Shown here: positions 1 to 7,649 of the stretch, one piece after another
How positions within the stretch are numbered: position 1 is the first letter of the stretch
How the letters are laid out: every line of letters begins with the position of its first letter
Source of the DNA: an uncultured Eubacteriales bacterium
GTDB lineage: Bacteria > Bacillota_A > Clostridia > Oscillospirales > Oscillospiraceae
Length of the DNA stretch: 12,997 nucleotides
NCBI GenBank assembly: GCA_949742895.1
Contig: CATJRT010000176.1
Location: 1-12,997 of the forward strand
Direction of reading: 5' to 3'
Notes under the pieces: model-generated
Databases searched by the model: none
What the model was told of the DNA's origin: nothing
What the model saw: only the letters and a program-made list of their open reading frames with translations
Program-made: the position numbers and the translations under genes

Positions 1-111
1 CTGGCTGGCGTCGGACGGGCATAGCCTGGCCGACGTGTGGTTGATAGCTGTTCCTTCTGGGGCAGGCATACAGATTTGGCCCAATACCATTTGCCGCAAT
101 GGCGGCAAGAA

Positions 112-2460
112 TTAAAGTCCAGCAGCCAGACAGACGCCCCGCACAAAAAATGCCACACCCCAGGCTACGGCGCACTGCCAGAGCACCACGCCAACAGCCC
201 ATTTTACGCCCAGCTCCCGCCGGATGGCGGCGATGGAGGCCACGCAGGGGGTATACAAAAGGGAAAACACCAGCATGGTAGCGGCGGATACGGTGGTCAG
301 CGCCGCATGGATGCCACCGCCGAACAGTATCTCCATGGTGGAGACGACGCTTTCCTTTGCCATAAAGCCGCTGATAAGCGAGGTGACGATGCGCCAGTCC
401 CCCAGGCCCAGGGGAGCCAGCAGGGGGGCGAACAGGCCTGCGATAGCCGCCATAAGGCTCTGGGATGAGTCGGACACCGTATTCAGGTGCAGGTCAAAGC
501 TTTGCAGGAACCACACCACAATGGTGGCCAGCAAGATGATGCTGAACGCTTTGCAGAGGAAGTCCTTTGCCTTTTCCCACAGAAGCTGGGCTACATTTTT
601 TGCCCCAGGCATCCGGTAGTTGGGCAGCTCCATCACAAAGGGGACGGCTTCACCTTTGAACAAGGTCTCTTTGAACAGCAGAGCGATAACAATGGCTACC
701 ACAATGCCCAGAAGGTATAGCCCGGTCATGATGAGCCCACCCTGGCCGGGGAAAAAGGCGCCCACAAAGAAGGCGTAGATGGGCAGCTTTGCTGTGCAGC
801 TCATGAAGGGAGTGAGCAGGATGGTCATTTTCCGGTCCCGTCTGCTGGGCAGAGTGCGTGTAGACATCACCGCCGGGACCGTGCAGCCAAAGCCGATGAG
901 CATGGGCACAATGCTGCGTCCGGAAAGGCCGATTTTTCGCAGGAGCTTATCCATAAAGAAGGCTATGCGGGCGATGTACCCGCTGTCCTCCATGATGGAC
1001 AGGAAGAAAAACAGCGTGACAACGATGGGCAGGAAGCTCAGCACGCTGCCCACGCCGCCGAAGATGCCGTCGATCACCAGGCTGTGAAGGACAGGACTGA
1101 CATAGGTGGAGGTCATCCAGCCTTCCACTGCTACGGAAAGGGCGTCGATGCCTGCTGCCAGCAGTTCCTGGAAAAAGGCCCCGATTACGTTGAAGGTCAG
1201 GTAAAAGACCAGACCCATGATGGCAACAAAGCAGGGGATTGCGGTCCATTTCCCGGTAAGAACGCGGTCAATTTTCTCTGAGCGGATGCGCTCCCGGCTT
1301 TCCTGCGGCTTCTGCACCGTCCGCTCGCAGACGTATTCGATGAAATCAAAACGCATATCGGCGATGGCGGCGCTGCGGTCCATGCCGCCCTCTCGCTCCA
1401 TCTGCACTACGATGTGTTCAATGATTTCCTTTTCATTCTGGTCCAGCCTGAGCTGCTCCACAATCAGCCCGTCACCCTCGATGACCTTGGTGGCGGAGAA
1501 GCGCAGGGGCAGACCGGCCTGCTCGGCGTGGTCCTCCAGGATATGCTCCACTGCATGAATGGCCCGGTGGATGGCGCCGCCGTGGTCGTCCTTGCTGCAA
1601 AAATCCTGCTTTGCAGGCCGCTCCTGAAACTGGGCGATGTGGAGCGCGTGGTCAACCAGCTCCCGCACGCCCTCATTTTTTGCGGCGGAGATAGGCACCA
1701 CCGGGACGCCCAGCATGGTCTCCATTCCGTTGATGTCGATAGAGCCGTTGTTGCCCGTCACCTCATCCATCATGTTCAGGGCTACCACCATGGGCACATT
1801 CATTTCCAGGAGCTGCATGGTCAGGTACAGGTTGCGTTCGATGTTTGTGGCGTCTACAATGTTGATAATAGCCTTTGGCTTGTCTCCCAGAACAAAATTC
1901 CGGGAGACAATCTCTTCGCTGCTGTAGGGGGACATGGAATAGATGCCCGGCAGGTCGGTGACCTGGGTATTTGGATGGCCTTTGATGGGCCCGTCTTTGC
2001 GGTCCACCGTAACTCCGGGGAAATTGCCCACGTGCTGGTTGGCCCCGGTGAGCTGGTTGAACAGGGTGGTTTTGCCGCAGTTCTGATTGCCCACAAGGGC
2101 GTAAGTAAGCAGAGTTTCCTCTGGCAGGGGTGCGCCGTCCCCCTTGGCGTGGTATTTGCCGTCCTCGCCCAGCCCCGGGTGAGCCATGGGATAAAACCGG
2201 TCCACATGGCTGTGCTGGTTGGTTCGCTCCATGATGGGCCGGACGGCGATCTGGCCTGCTTCCGCCAGCCGGAGGGTCAGCTCGTAACCGTGTATTTGCA
2301 GCTCCATAGGGTCGCCCATGGGGGCAAATTTGACCACCGTGACCTCTGCTCCCGGAATTACGCCCATGTCCAGAAAGTGTTGGCGTAGCGCACCTTCGCC
2401 GCCCACTGCCGTAATTGCGGCGCTCTCTCCAGCCTTCAAATTTTTCAGGGTCATATCCAT
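112..2460 (-). CDS. feoB: FeoA-FeoB fusion ferrous iron transporter
   Basis: A 782-residue inner-membrane Fe(II) transporter. Residues 1-76 form a FeoA-like SH3-type domain (MTLKNLKAGE at the start, then LRQHFLDMGVIPG). This is joined by a linker of about 40 residues to a FeoB G domain with G1 GNQNCGKT at 124-131, G2 GVTVDRK at 149-155, G3 DLPG at 169-172, G4 NMMD at 229-232 and G5 SAA near 259. The C-terminal half carries the two Gate-type membrane modules (MLIGFGCTVPAVMSTRTL and MSCTAKLPIYAFFVGAFFP). In most bacteria feoA and feoB are separate genes; the fusion is known in some anaerobes. An upstream in-frame ATG at 2517 exists, but the ATG at 2460 is preferred: it has AGGAG 10 bases upstream, and a good -10 box lies inside the longer version. 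The protein appears complete to its stop at 112. No Cys-rich FeoB-associated protein is seen in the 111 bases that follow. Confidence 0.96.
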   Translation of the reverse strand: MDMTLKNLKAGESAAITAVGGEGALRQHFLDMGVIPGAEVTVVKFAPMGDPMELQIHGYELTLRLAEAGQIAVRPIMERTNQHSHVDRFYPMAHPGLGEDGKYHAKGDGAPLPEETLLTYALVGNQNCGKTTLFNQLTGANQHVGNFPGVTVDRKDGPIKGHPNTQVTDLPGIYSMSPYSSEEIVSRNFVLGDKPKAIINIVDATNIERNLYLTMQLLEMNVPMVVALNMMDEVTGNNGSIDINGMETMLGVPVVPISAAKNEGVRELVDHALHIAQFQERPAKQDFCSKDDHGGAIHRAIHAVEHILEDHAEQAGLPLRFSATKVIEGDGLIVEQLRLDQNEKEIIEHIVVQMEREGGMDRSAAIADMRFDFIEYVCERTVQKPQESRERIRSEKIDRVLTGKWTAIPCFVAIMGLVFYLTFNVIGAFFQELLAAGIDALSVAVEGWMTSTYVSPVLHSLVIDGIFGGVGSVLSFLPIVVTLFFFLSIMEDSGYIARIAFFMDKLLRKIGLSGRSIVPMLIGFGCTVPAVMSTRTLPSRRDRKMTILLTPFMSCTAKLPIYAFFVGAFFPGQGGLIMTGLYLLGIVVAIVIALLFKETLFKGEAVPFVMELPNYRMPGAKNVAQLLWEKAKDFLCKAFSIILLATIVVWFLQSFDLHLNTVSDSSQSLMAAIAGLFAPLLAPLGLGDWRIVTSLISGFMAKESVVSTMEILFGGGIHAALTTVSAATMLVFSLLYTPCVASIAAIRRELGVKWAVGVVLWQCAVAWGVAFFVRGVCLAAGL

Positions 2461-2487
2461 AAACAAACCACTCCTGTCGTCCATGGT

Positions 2488-2516
2488 ATTGTACCACAGA
2501 TGGAGGAGAAAATCCA
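2488..2516 (-). promoter_or_regulatory. promoter of feoB
   Basis: Read on the minus strand, TACAAT (2488-2493) is a near-consensus -10 box, 17 bases after a weak -35 TGGATT (2511-2516). The predicted start of transcription, about 2481, leaves a leader of about 20 bases before the AGGAG site and the ATG at 2460. The -10 box sits inside the small palindrome TGGTA-N3-TACCA (2484-2496), which could be an operator. No classical Fur or DtxR box is visible. Confidence 0.6.
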
Positions 2517-2598
2517 CTGCCTTTGCGCACTTTTTCGGGCGGAGAGTCTCTTGCGTCCGGTTTTACCGATTGAATCTGTCGTTCTTTGAGATAAAATT

Positions 2599-2630
2599 AA
2601 AGAGCCGGATGCTTACGCATCCAGCTCTTT
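2599..2630 (-). terminator. terminator of the MBOAT/AlgX-like operon
   Basis: A 14-bp hairpin: AAAGAGCTGGATGC, loop GTAA, GCATCCGGCTCTTT on the minus strand, followed by TTTAATTTTAT-like U-rich sequence. On the minus strand the only non-Watson-Crick position is a U-G wobble, and the loop is a GNRA tetraloop. On the plus strand the same position is a C-A mismatch. Orientation therefore favours termination of the minus-strand gene ending at 2666, 35 bases upstream. Confidence 0.85.
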
Positions 2631-2665
2631 GTATACCGAAGCAGGAAATAACGGTAGCAGTGGTC

Positions 2666-4249
2666 TCAGCCCTCAGCCGTCAGGGTTATTCCAGAATAGA
2701 GCAAATGATGTCCGGCGGTTTCACCGGGCAGTCCGGCGTAAACCAAAAGCTGAAGCTGGTCGTTGCCCTGTTTGGGGGTAAAAAAGCTCCAGGAAAAACC
2801 GCCCTGCTCCATGCCGTATTTCAAATCGGCAACTCCGTAGTCAATAGCGCTCTTTGTGGTGGCGTTGTACAGCAACATTCCTACGCCTGCGGTGGAGCCT
2901 TCGAACTGCTCTACGCTGTCAAACCGCAGGGTATATCGTTTTCCGTACTCCAAATGGTCGGCCACTACCGCGAAATTGTAATTGGCGTCGGCGGCTGCAA
3001 GCTCTACTGCGTCTTTTTCCAGCACGAGTTCCGGTTTAGCGAGGGTACTCTCCCACGCGGCAGTGGCGGCCGCACCGAAGTTAGTATAATCCGCCGTGCC
3101 GATCATGTCGGCGTTCAGCATCATCACGACCAGGTCCGGCTGAAGCAGGGTGACGTACTCCGACACGCTACAGGCGGTCATGTGGCGCGGGTCCACCACG
3201 TGGACCTCCTGAAACAGGGTGGAAAAGTAGGCCTGCATGGGCAGGGTAAAGCTGTCCTTGATCATCAATACCTTCAGCTTGCTGGGCGCGGAGGAATTGC
3301 GGTGCTGGACTACGGGATAGTCGCCGCCAATGTAAACACAGTATGGGCTGAGCCGGAACAGGGCGCGCTGCTCAATGTGTTCCATGCGCAGGACCGCATC
3401 AGAAAAATCACCCTGATAGAACCAGGAATGATTCATGGTCACGGCGCAGGACATCTCCGTATCGAATTTCGGCGTGTAATAAGTGATATCGTCTATGCCG
3501 CCGTAGAAAACCCCTACGCGTTTGCCCTGAGAACCCAAAAACCAGTTCCGGTAGGTGTGGGCTTCCCACTGGCTGGGGTCGGTGTAGGTCATATCGATGC
3601 TCTGCTCCGGCACGAGCTGGGCGAGCTGCTCTACAATCATAGGAAAGGCGTTTAGGGCCGCAGTGCAGGTCCAGTGATGGTCGGTGCGGAAGAAATTTTC
3701 TCCCACCTGCTCCGGTGTAGCGCTGAGCGCGGGGCGAAGGTCAAAGGTACGCACGCCGTTTTGCTCCAGAAGCTGAAGAAGCTGGTTGGCGTTGTCGTTT
3801 GAGGGGTATACCATGCCGGAGGGCACCAGCTTACCCTCCAGATCCACCTTGCAGGGCGCCTGCACATACAGAAACGGGATGCCTTTGTTAGTCAGGAATT
3901 GGTTGAACTCGGTGAGATTGCTGGCAGTGGGGTCGATGCTCTGGTAATAGGATGGGAAGGTCAGCATACCGTTGTTCAGCCGGATCACATTATTGCACAG
4001 CCGCTGCCCCAGCACACGGGAAAACAAACCGTTTACATTGACAAACGCTGTTTTTTCCCGGGTCTGTCCGGTACACGCGGCCTGCATCTCCTGAACAAAC
4101 TGGGGAAAATCGGTTTCTCCTTCGGAGAAGCGCCCCACCGGGGCGAAAAAGGCAGGGAAATTCAAAATCATAACCGCAGTCAGGAAAATCAGGACGGCAG
4201 CGGTGAGAAGCCCCTTGCCGGACGGCTTTCCATGTTTCTTTGCTTTCAT
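2666..4249 (-). CDS. AlgX/AlgJ-like SGNH (DHHW) surface-glycan acylation protein
   Basis: A 527-residue protein with a basic N terminus, one membrane segment (about 14-35) and a large extracytoplasmic part, so it is probably membrane-anchored outside the cell. The catalytic signature of the AlgJ/AlgX/DHHW group of SGNH-like proteins is visible: FFRTDHHW at 187-193 gives the Asp190-x-His192 pair, and MIKDSF at 329-334 gives the likely nucleophile Ser333. The C-terminal 120 residues (about 405-527) look like a separate beta-rich, carbohydrate-binding-type domain; this is a guess from composition. It starts 38 bases after the MBOAT gene, so the two are surely co-transcribed. Such partners take the acyl group that the MBOAT protein exports and pass it to a polysaccharide, or remove it. 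The substrate glycan is unknown. A GAAGGGAG ribosome site lies about 12 bases before the ATG. Confidence 0.85.
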   Translation of the reverse strand: MKAKKHGKPSGKGLLTAAVLIFLTAVMILNFPAFFAPVGRFSEGETDFPQFVQEMQAACTGQTREKTAFVNVNGLFSRVLGQRLCNNVIRLNNGMLTFPSYYQSIDPTASNLTEFNQFLTNKGIPFLYVQAPCKVDLEGKLVPSGMVYPSNDNANQLLQLLEQNGVRTFDLRPALSATPEQVGENFFRTDHHWTCTAALNAFPMIVEQLAQLVPEQSIDMTYTDPSQWEAHTYRNWFLGSQGKRVGVFYGGIDDITYYTPKFDTEMSCAVTMNHSWFYQGDFSDAVLRMEHIEQRALFRLSPYCVYIGGDYPVVQHRNSSAPSKLKVLMIKDSFTLPMQAYFSTLFQEVHVVDPRHMTACSVSEYVTLLQPDLVVMMLNADMIGTADYTNFGAAATAAWESTLAKPELVLEKDAVELAAADANYNFAVVADHLEYGKRYTLRFDSVEQFEGSTAGVGMLLYNATTKSAIDYGVADLKYGMEQGGFSWSFFTPKQGNDQLQLLVYAGLPGETAGHHLLYSGITLTAEG

Positions 4250-4287
4250 GCTCAGTTCGCTCTCCCTTCTCTGAGCCTGTTCTTTGG

Positions 4288-5709
4288 TTAAAAGTTAAAA
4301 TAGATGAACGGGTTGTGGGCGTTCATCTCCAGATAGGAAACGCTGACCAGGAACAGAAGGAACTGAACGGTGCAGGCAATCCCATTGCACACCGATGTGG
4401 CGGCAGGACTGTGGGCGGACAGCTTTTCACGCAGGAGCCTCCAGATGGGGGTGGAGCAGACCAGCCCCGCCGCTGTGACGGTAAAGCATTCCCGGAACAG
4501 ATGCCGGAACCTGTCGTCGATCAGCACGTTATCCGCAGCCCCAAACATGGAGCGCAGGTAGAGCAGGGCGGCAGGGAGGTCCGCCGAACGAAACAGCACC
4601 CAACCGAATATCACAGCCAGCAGGGTAAAGGCTTGGTATACCCAGGCGGCGGGGCCAGGCCTTGCAAGGCGCTGGGGAAGGGACAGCAGCTTTTCAACTG
4701 TAATCAGCACGCCGTACAGCAGGCCCCACACAATGAAGTTCCAGCTCGCGCCGTGCCACACGCCCGTTGCCAGCCATACTACGAACAGGTTGAACACCAG
4801 CCGCCATTTGCTTTCGACGCGGGAGCCGCCCAGCGGGAAATAGATATAGTCCCGGAACCAGGTGCCCAGCGAGATGTGCCATCTCCGCCAGAACTCCGTC
4901 ACAGTTTTTGAAATGTATGGATAGTTAAAATTCTCCAGGAAGTGGAAGCCGAACATTTCGCCCAGTCCGATGGCCATTTCTGAATATCCGCAGAAGTCAA
5001 AGAAGATTTGCAAAGAGTAGCACACTGCGCCAAGCCAGGCCAGGGCAACGCTGGGGGTCCCAGCGTTGAAGGCCGCGTCTGCGGCCTTCGAGAGGAGGTT
5101 GGCTAACAGCATTTTTTTGTTGAAGCCATAGAGAAAGCGGAGCATTCCGTGGCTGAAGCCCTGCCAGGTTACCTTGCGGTCGTTGATCTGGTCCTCGATG
5201 GTGGTGTACCGCACGATAGGACCAGCGATCAGTTGGGGAAAGAGGGCGATGTATAGCCCCAGGTAGGCGGGATTTTTCTGCACCGGCGTGCCTCGGTATA
5301 CATCGATCACATAGCTGACGGACTGAAAAGTAAAGAAGGAGATGCCGATGGGAAGGACAAAGGAGGTGACTGTAATGGCTCCGCCAGGCATCAGGTCGTG
5401 GATGGTCCCGGTGACAAAATTCATGTATTTGTATACGAACAGGATTCCCAGGTCTACGCAGACGGCAACGGCAAGCACCAGCCTGCGCATTGCGGTTCCG
5501 GATTCCAGTTCCGCGATGCGCAGCGCCATCAGATAGTTCCACAGAATGGAAAACAGCATAACGAAGACGAATTTTGGCTCGCCCCACGCGTAAAAGAACA
5601 GGCTTACCAAAAGAAGCCAGTAATTACGGGCCTTTGTGGGCAATAAAAAATAGACGCCTAACGTCAATGGAAAAAACACAAATAAAAATTCCATGCTGGT
5701 AAAAAGCAT
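4288..5709 (-). CDS. MBOAT family membrane O-acyltransferase (AlgI/DltB/PatA-like)
   Basis: A 473-residue polytopic membrane protein of the MBOAT family, which moves acyl groups (often acetyl) across the membrane for O-acylation of surface polymers. The start MLFTSMEFLFVFFPL is typical of the family. The hallmark central segment TEFWRRWHISLGTWFRDYIYF (from 271) holds conserved His278, and VWHGASWNF holds the second invariant His319. FFDFCGYSEMAIG (236-248) and GPIVRY (163-168) are further family motifs. An in-frame ATG 30 codons upstream is rejected because MLFTSMEF matches family N termini and AGAGGAAG stands about 8 bases before the ATG at 5709. It is first in an operon with the DHHW protein downstream. 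No acyl carrier protein or DltA-like ligase is nearby, so a D-alanine role is unlikely; alginate-type or peptidoglycan/capsule O-acetylation remains open. Confidence 0.93.
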   Translation of the reverse strand: MLFTSMEFLFVFFPLTLGVYFLLPTKARNYWLLLVSLFFYAWGEPKFVFVMLFSILWNYLMALRIAELESGTAMRRLVLAVAVCVDLGILFVYKYMNFVTGTIHDLMPGGAITVTSFVLPIGISFFTFQSVSYVIDVYRGTPVQKNPAYLGLYIALFPQLIAGPIVRYTTIEDQINDRKVTWQGFSHGMLRFLYGFNKKMLLANLLSKAADAAFNAGTPSVALAWLGAVCYSLQIFFDFCGYSEMAIGLGEMFGFHFLENFNYPYISKTVTEFWRRWHISLGTWFRDYIYFPLGGSRVESKWRLVFNLFVVWLATGVWHGASWNFIVWGLLYGVLITVEKLLSLPQRLARPGPAAWVYQAFTLLAVIFGWVLFRSADLPAALLYLRSMFGAADNVLIDDRFRHLFRECFTVTAAGLVCSTPIWRLLREKLSAHSPAATSVCNGIACTVQFLLFLVSVSYLEMNAHNPFIYFNF

Positions 5710-5789
5710 CGACGCTCTTCCTCTCTCTTCCGAAGGCGGTTCTGGCGATACCGGCAGCAAATTTGCCAGACACAATCCAATGATAATAC

Positions 5790-5818
5790 AGAATACCACA
5801 AACTTTATCAGGTTTCAA
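5790..5818 (-). promoter_or_regulatory. likely promoter of the MBOAT operon
   Basis: On the minus strand TTGAAA (5813-5818) is followed after exactly 17 bases by TATTCT (5790-5795), predicting transcription from about 5783 and a leader of about 75 bases. A second -10-like TATTAT at 5783-5788 lacks a well-placed -35. The call rests only on motif match and position. Confidence 0.5.
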
Positions 5819-6036
5819 GGATAATATCTGTCCAGAAACCTGTATTTACAGCCGAAAATGCCGGATGAGCAAGGAAATTCCCCGCCAGACAGGGCAGATT
5901 TTATAAAAATACTTTGTGCATTGCAGGAAAATTTAATCAGTGCTTCCTTAACACGGCGTAGGGGGAAAAAACGCGCAGATGGTCGTTTTAGGTTGTGAAT
6001 ACAGCTTTTGAATAGACCAGGGATAGCTGCCCTAGC
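5819..6036. other. divergent intergenic region between MBOAT and GT2 genes
   Basis: The full gap from 5710 to 6129 is about 420 bases and contains the two outward-facing promoters listed separately. The central part (5819-6036) is more AT-rich than the flanking genes, with runs such as TTTTATAAAAATAC near 5890-5905. I see no convincing gene, tRNA, terminator or long inverted repeat in it. A 98-codon minus-strand reading frame (5815-6111) crosses it but has no ribosome site or recognisable protein, and it overlaps the GT2 promoter. Confidence 0.6.
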
Positions 6037-6065
6037 TTGACTGCCTGCCCTCTTTCTGGTATGAT
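6037..6065 (+). promoter_or_regulatory. promoter of the GT2-GtrA operon
   Basis: TTGACT (6037-6042), a 17-base spacer and TATGAT (6060-6065) form a near-consensus housekeeping promoter, giving transcription from about 6072 and a leader of about 58 bases. It overlaps the beginning of the extended reading frame that starts with TTG at 6037, so it also argues for translation starting at 6130. Confidence 0.8.
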
Positions 6066-6129
6066 AAGGATAAAACTGGCCGCAATATACGGTCAGGAGC
6101 TGCAATTTCACGTGTGGGAGGGCTGCGCT

Positions 6130-7101
6130 ATGCCAGCCAGAGGCAATACGCTATACATTGTTGTCCCCTGTTACAATGAGGAGGCGGTTCTGCCGGAAAC
6201 CGCCCGCCGCTTGGGGGACAAGCTGAAGAATCTGATGAATTCGGGCAAAATCAGCCCGCAGAGCCGGGTGCTGTTCGTCAACGACGGTTCAAAGGATAAA
6301 ACCTGGGAGATCATCTCCCGCCTGCATAGGGAAAACCATCTGTTCTGCGGCGCGGACCTGTCCCGGAACCGGGGGCACCAGAACGCTCTGCTGGCGGGGC
6401 TGATGACCGCCAAGGACAAAGCAGACATGGTGGTGTCCATGGATGCCGACCTTCAGGACGACGTGGACGCGGTGGACGCCATGGTGGACAAGTATTTGGA
6501 TGGGGTAGACATTGTGTACGGTGTGCGTTCCTCACGGAAAAAGGACACCTTTTTCAAGCGCACCACCGCCGAGGGTTTTTACCGCATGATGGACCTGCTG
6601 GGGGCGGAGACGGTGTTCAACCACGCGGACTACCGGCTTATGTCCCACCGGGCGCTGGAGGGGCTGGCGCAGTTCAAGGAGGTCAACCTGTTTCTGCGGG
6701 GTATTGTGCCTATGATCGGCTACCGCACCGACACCGTGGAATACGAGCGGGGGGAGCGGTTTGCGGGGGAGAGCAAATACCCCCTGAAAAAGATGCTGGC
6801 CTTTGCGCTGGAGGGGGTCACCTCCCTGTCGGTAAAGCCCCTGCGGATGATTACAGGGCTGGGTTTTCTGGTGTTTTTGGTCTCGCTGGTGATGATTATC
6901 TATAATGTCGTACGCTGGGCTACGGGAAATACCGTCACAGGTTGGGCCAGCATCGCCTGCTCAGTGTGGCTGATCGGTGGGTTGATTTTGCTCTCGCTGG
7001 GCATCATCGGCGAGTACCTGGGCAAGCTGTACATGGAAAGTAAGGGCCGGCCCCGGTTCCTGCTGCGGGAGGTATTAGGCGACGATGAAGAGGTTGTTTG
7101 A
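6130..7101 (+). CDS. GT2 glycosyltransferase, polyprenyl-phosphate (GtrB/DPM1-like)
   Basis: A 323-residue membrane glycosyltransferase that probably loads a sugar from a nucleotide donor onto undecaprenyl phosphate on the cytoplasmic face. The GT-A fold motifs are in order: VVPCYNEE (11-18), VNDGSKDKT (50-58), RNRGHQNALLAG (79-90) and the metal-binding MDADLQDD (104-111) with DxD at 105-107. The acceptor-side FLRG (188-191) and AGESKYPL (212-219) follow, then two C-terminal membrane segments (about 241-262 and 274-296). The same layout occurs in GtrB, ArnC and dolichol-phosphate mannose synthases. The ATG at 6130 has GGAG 9 bases upstream. Its end overlaps the gtrA-like gene by 17 bases, indicating translational coupling. 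The donor sugar cannot be read from sequence; no lipid-sugar-using GT-C enzyme is seen in this window. Confidence 0.93.
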   Translation: MPARGNTLYIVVPCYNEEAVLPETARRLGDKLKNLMNSGKISPQSRVLFVNDGSKDKTWEIISRLHRENHLFCGADLSRNRGHQNALLAGLMTAKDKADMVVSMDADLQDDVDAVDAMVDKYLDGVDIVYGVRSSRKKDTFFKRTTAEGFYRMMDLLGAETVFNHADYRLMSHRALEGLAQFKEVNLFLRGIVPMIGYRTDTVEYERGERFAGESKYPLKKMLAFALEGVTSLSVKPLRMITGLGFLVFLVSLVMIIYNVVRWATGNTVTGWASIACSVWLIGGLILLSLGIIGEYLGKLYMESKGRPRFLLREVLGDDEEVV

Positions 7102-7486
7102 CGCATCCATGTGGAAGTTCCTGCTGGTGGGTGTGGGCAATACCCTGCTGTCTGCCGTCATCATGTTCCTGCTGGAGGGGCTGGGTTACTGGCCGTCAAC
7201 CGCCATTGCCTACGTGGCGGGGTCTGTGATGAGCTTTTTCCTCAACCGGAATTTCACCTTCCAAAGCGACGCTCCGTTCTGGTCCTCTGTGGGTAAATTT
7301 GCCGTGAATGTGGCGGTGTGCTACCTGATCGCCTACAGTCTGGCCCAGCCGCTGGCGGGCTGGGTGCTGGGCTGGTTCGGTGTACCGGAGCTGTGGGTGG
7401 AGCGGCTGGCTAAGCTGGGCGGGATGGTGCTGGTCACCGGGCTGAACTATTTTGGACAGCGTTTTTTCGCGTTCAAGAAGCGCTGA
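7085..7486 (+). CDS. GtrA family membrane protein
   Basis: A 133-residue protein with about four membrane helices (around 10-30, 38-55, 70-92 and 110-128), matching the usual size and layout of the GtrA/DPMS-associated family (WKFLLVGVGNTLLSA near the start, SFFLNRNFTF in the middle, LNYFGQRFFAFKKR at the end). GtrA-family proteins are proposed to flip polyprenyl-phosphate-linked sugars, or to support the GT2 partner. The gene starts inside the GT2 gene in another frame, with GGGAGG 12 bases before the ATG. I see no terminator directly after it, so some read-through into the next gene is possible. Confidence 0.92.
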   Translation: MKRLFDASMWKFLLVGVGNTLLSAVIMFLLEGLGYWPSTAIAYVAGSVMSFFLNRNFTFQSDAPFWSSVGKFAVNVAVCYLIAYSLAQPLAGWVLGWFGVPELWVERLAKLGGMVLVTGLNYFGQRFFAFKKR

Positions 7487-7542
7487 GCTTTGCGAAAATC
7501 TTGACAAAACGTTAAAGGTTTATAAATATTGGCGAAAATCCC

Positions 7543-7571
7543 TTGCAATCCTTTGCGGCCTGACATAAAAT
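7543..7571 (+). promoter_or_regulatory. promoter of the 11-residue-repeat protein gene
   Basis: TTGCAA (7543-7548), a 17-base spacer and TAAAAT (7566-7571) predict transcription from about 7578 and a leader of about 72 bases. A second perfect -35 TTGACA lies at 7501-7506, but its only TA-rich partner (TATAAA at 7521) is 14 bases away, too close. Both -35 elements follow a copy of GCGAAAATC (7492-7500 and 7532-7540). Confidence 0.65.
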
Positions 7572-7588
7572 GTGGACAGTGGAAATGA

Positions 7589-7622
7589 AGCGGGGCACAA
7601 CGCTCCGCTGGGCGGCGGCCCA
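7589..7622 (+). promoter_or_regulatory. structured 5' leader (two adjacent stem-loops)
   Basis: Within the predicted leader, AGCGGGGC (7589-7596) pairs with GCTCCGCT (7602-7609) across a 5-base loop, with one G-U pair. TGGGC (7609-7613) can pair with GCCCA (7618-7622). The AGGAGGT ribosome site at 7634-7640 lies 11 bases downstream and is not itself sequestered by these stems. It may stabilise the mRNA or act as an attenuator; it matches no riboswitch class I recognise. Confidence 0.4.
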
Positions 7623-7649
7623 CACAAATCATCAGGAGGTAAACGTATT

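Noticed and set aside
91..108. Hairpin TTGCCGC-AATG-GCGGCAA just after feoB
   Set aside because: A perfect 7-bp stem, but no T-run follows on either strand, so I do not call it a terminator.
2..115. Plus-strand open frame from the window edge ending just over the feoB stop (possible tail of a convergent gene)
   Set aside because: Only 37 codons are visible, no motif is recognised and codon bias is not decisive; the sequence left of the window is needed.
1414..2388. 324-codon plus-strand open frame inside feoB
   Set aside because: Fully antisense to the conserved FeoA and G-domain region; His/Val-rich translation without family motifs.
2318..3655. 445-codon plus-strand open frame spanning the feoB start and most of the AlgX-like gene
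   Set aside because: It is antisense to two well-supported genes, has no recognisable protein and crosses the minus-strand terminator and promoter between them; it reflects GC-driven antisense openness.
5815..6111. 98-codon minus-strand frame in the MBOAT-GT2 gap
   Set aside because: No ribosome site, no family resemblance, and it overlaps two convincing promoters.
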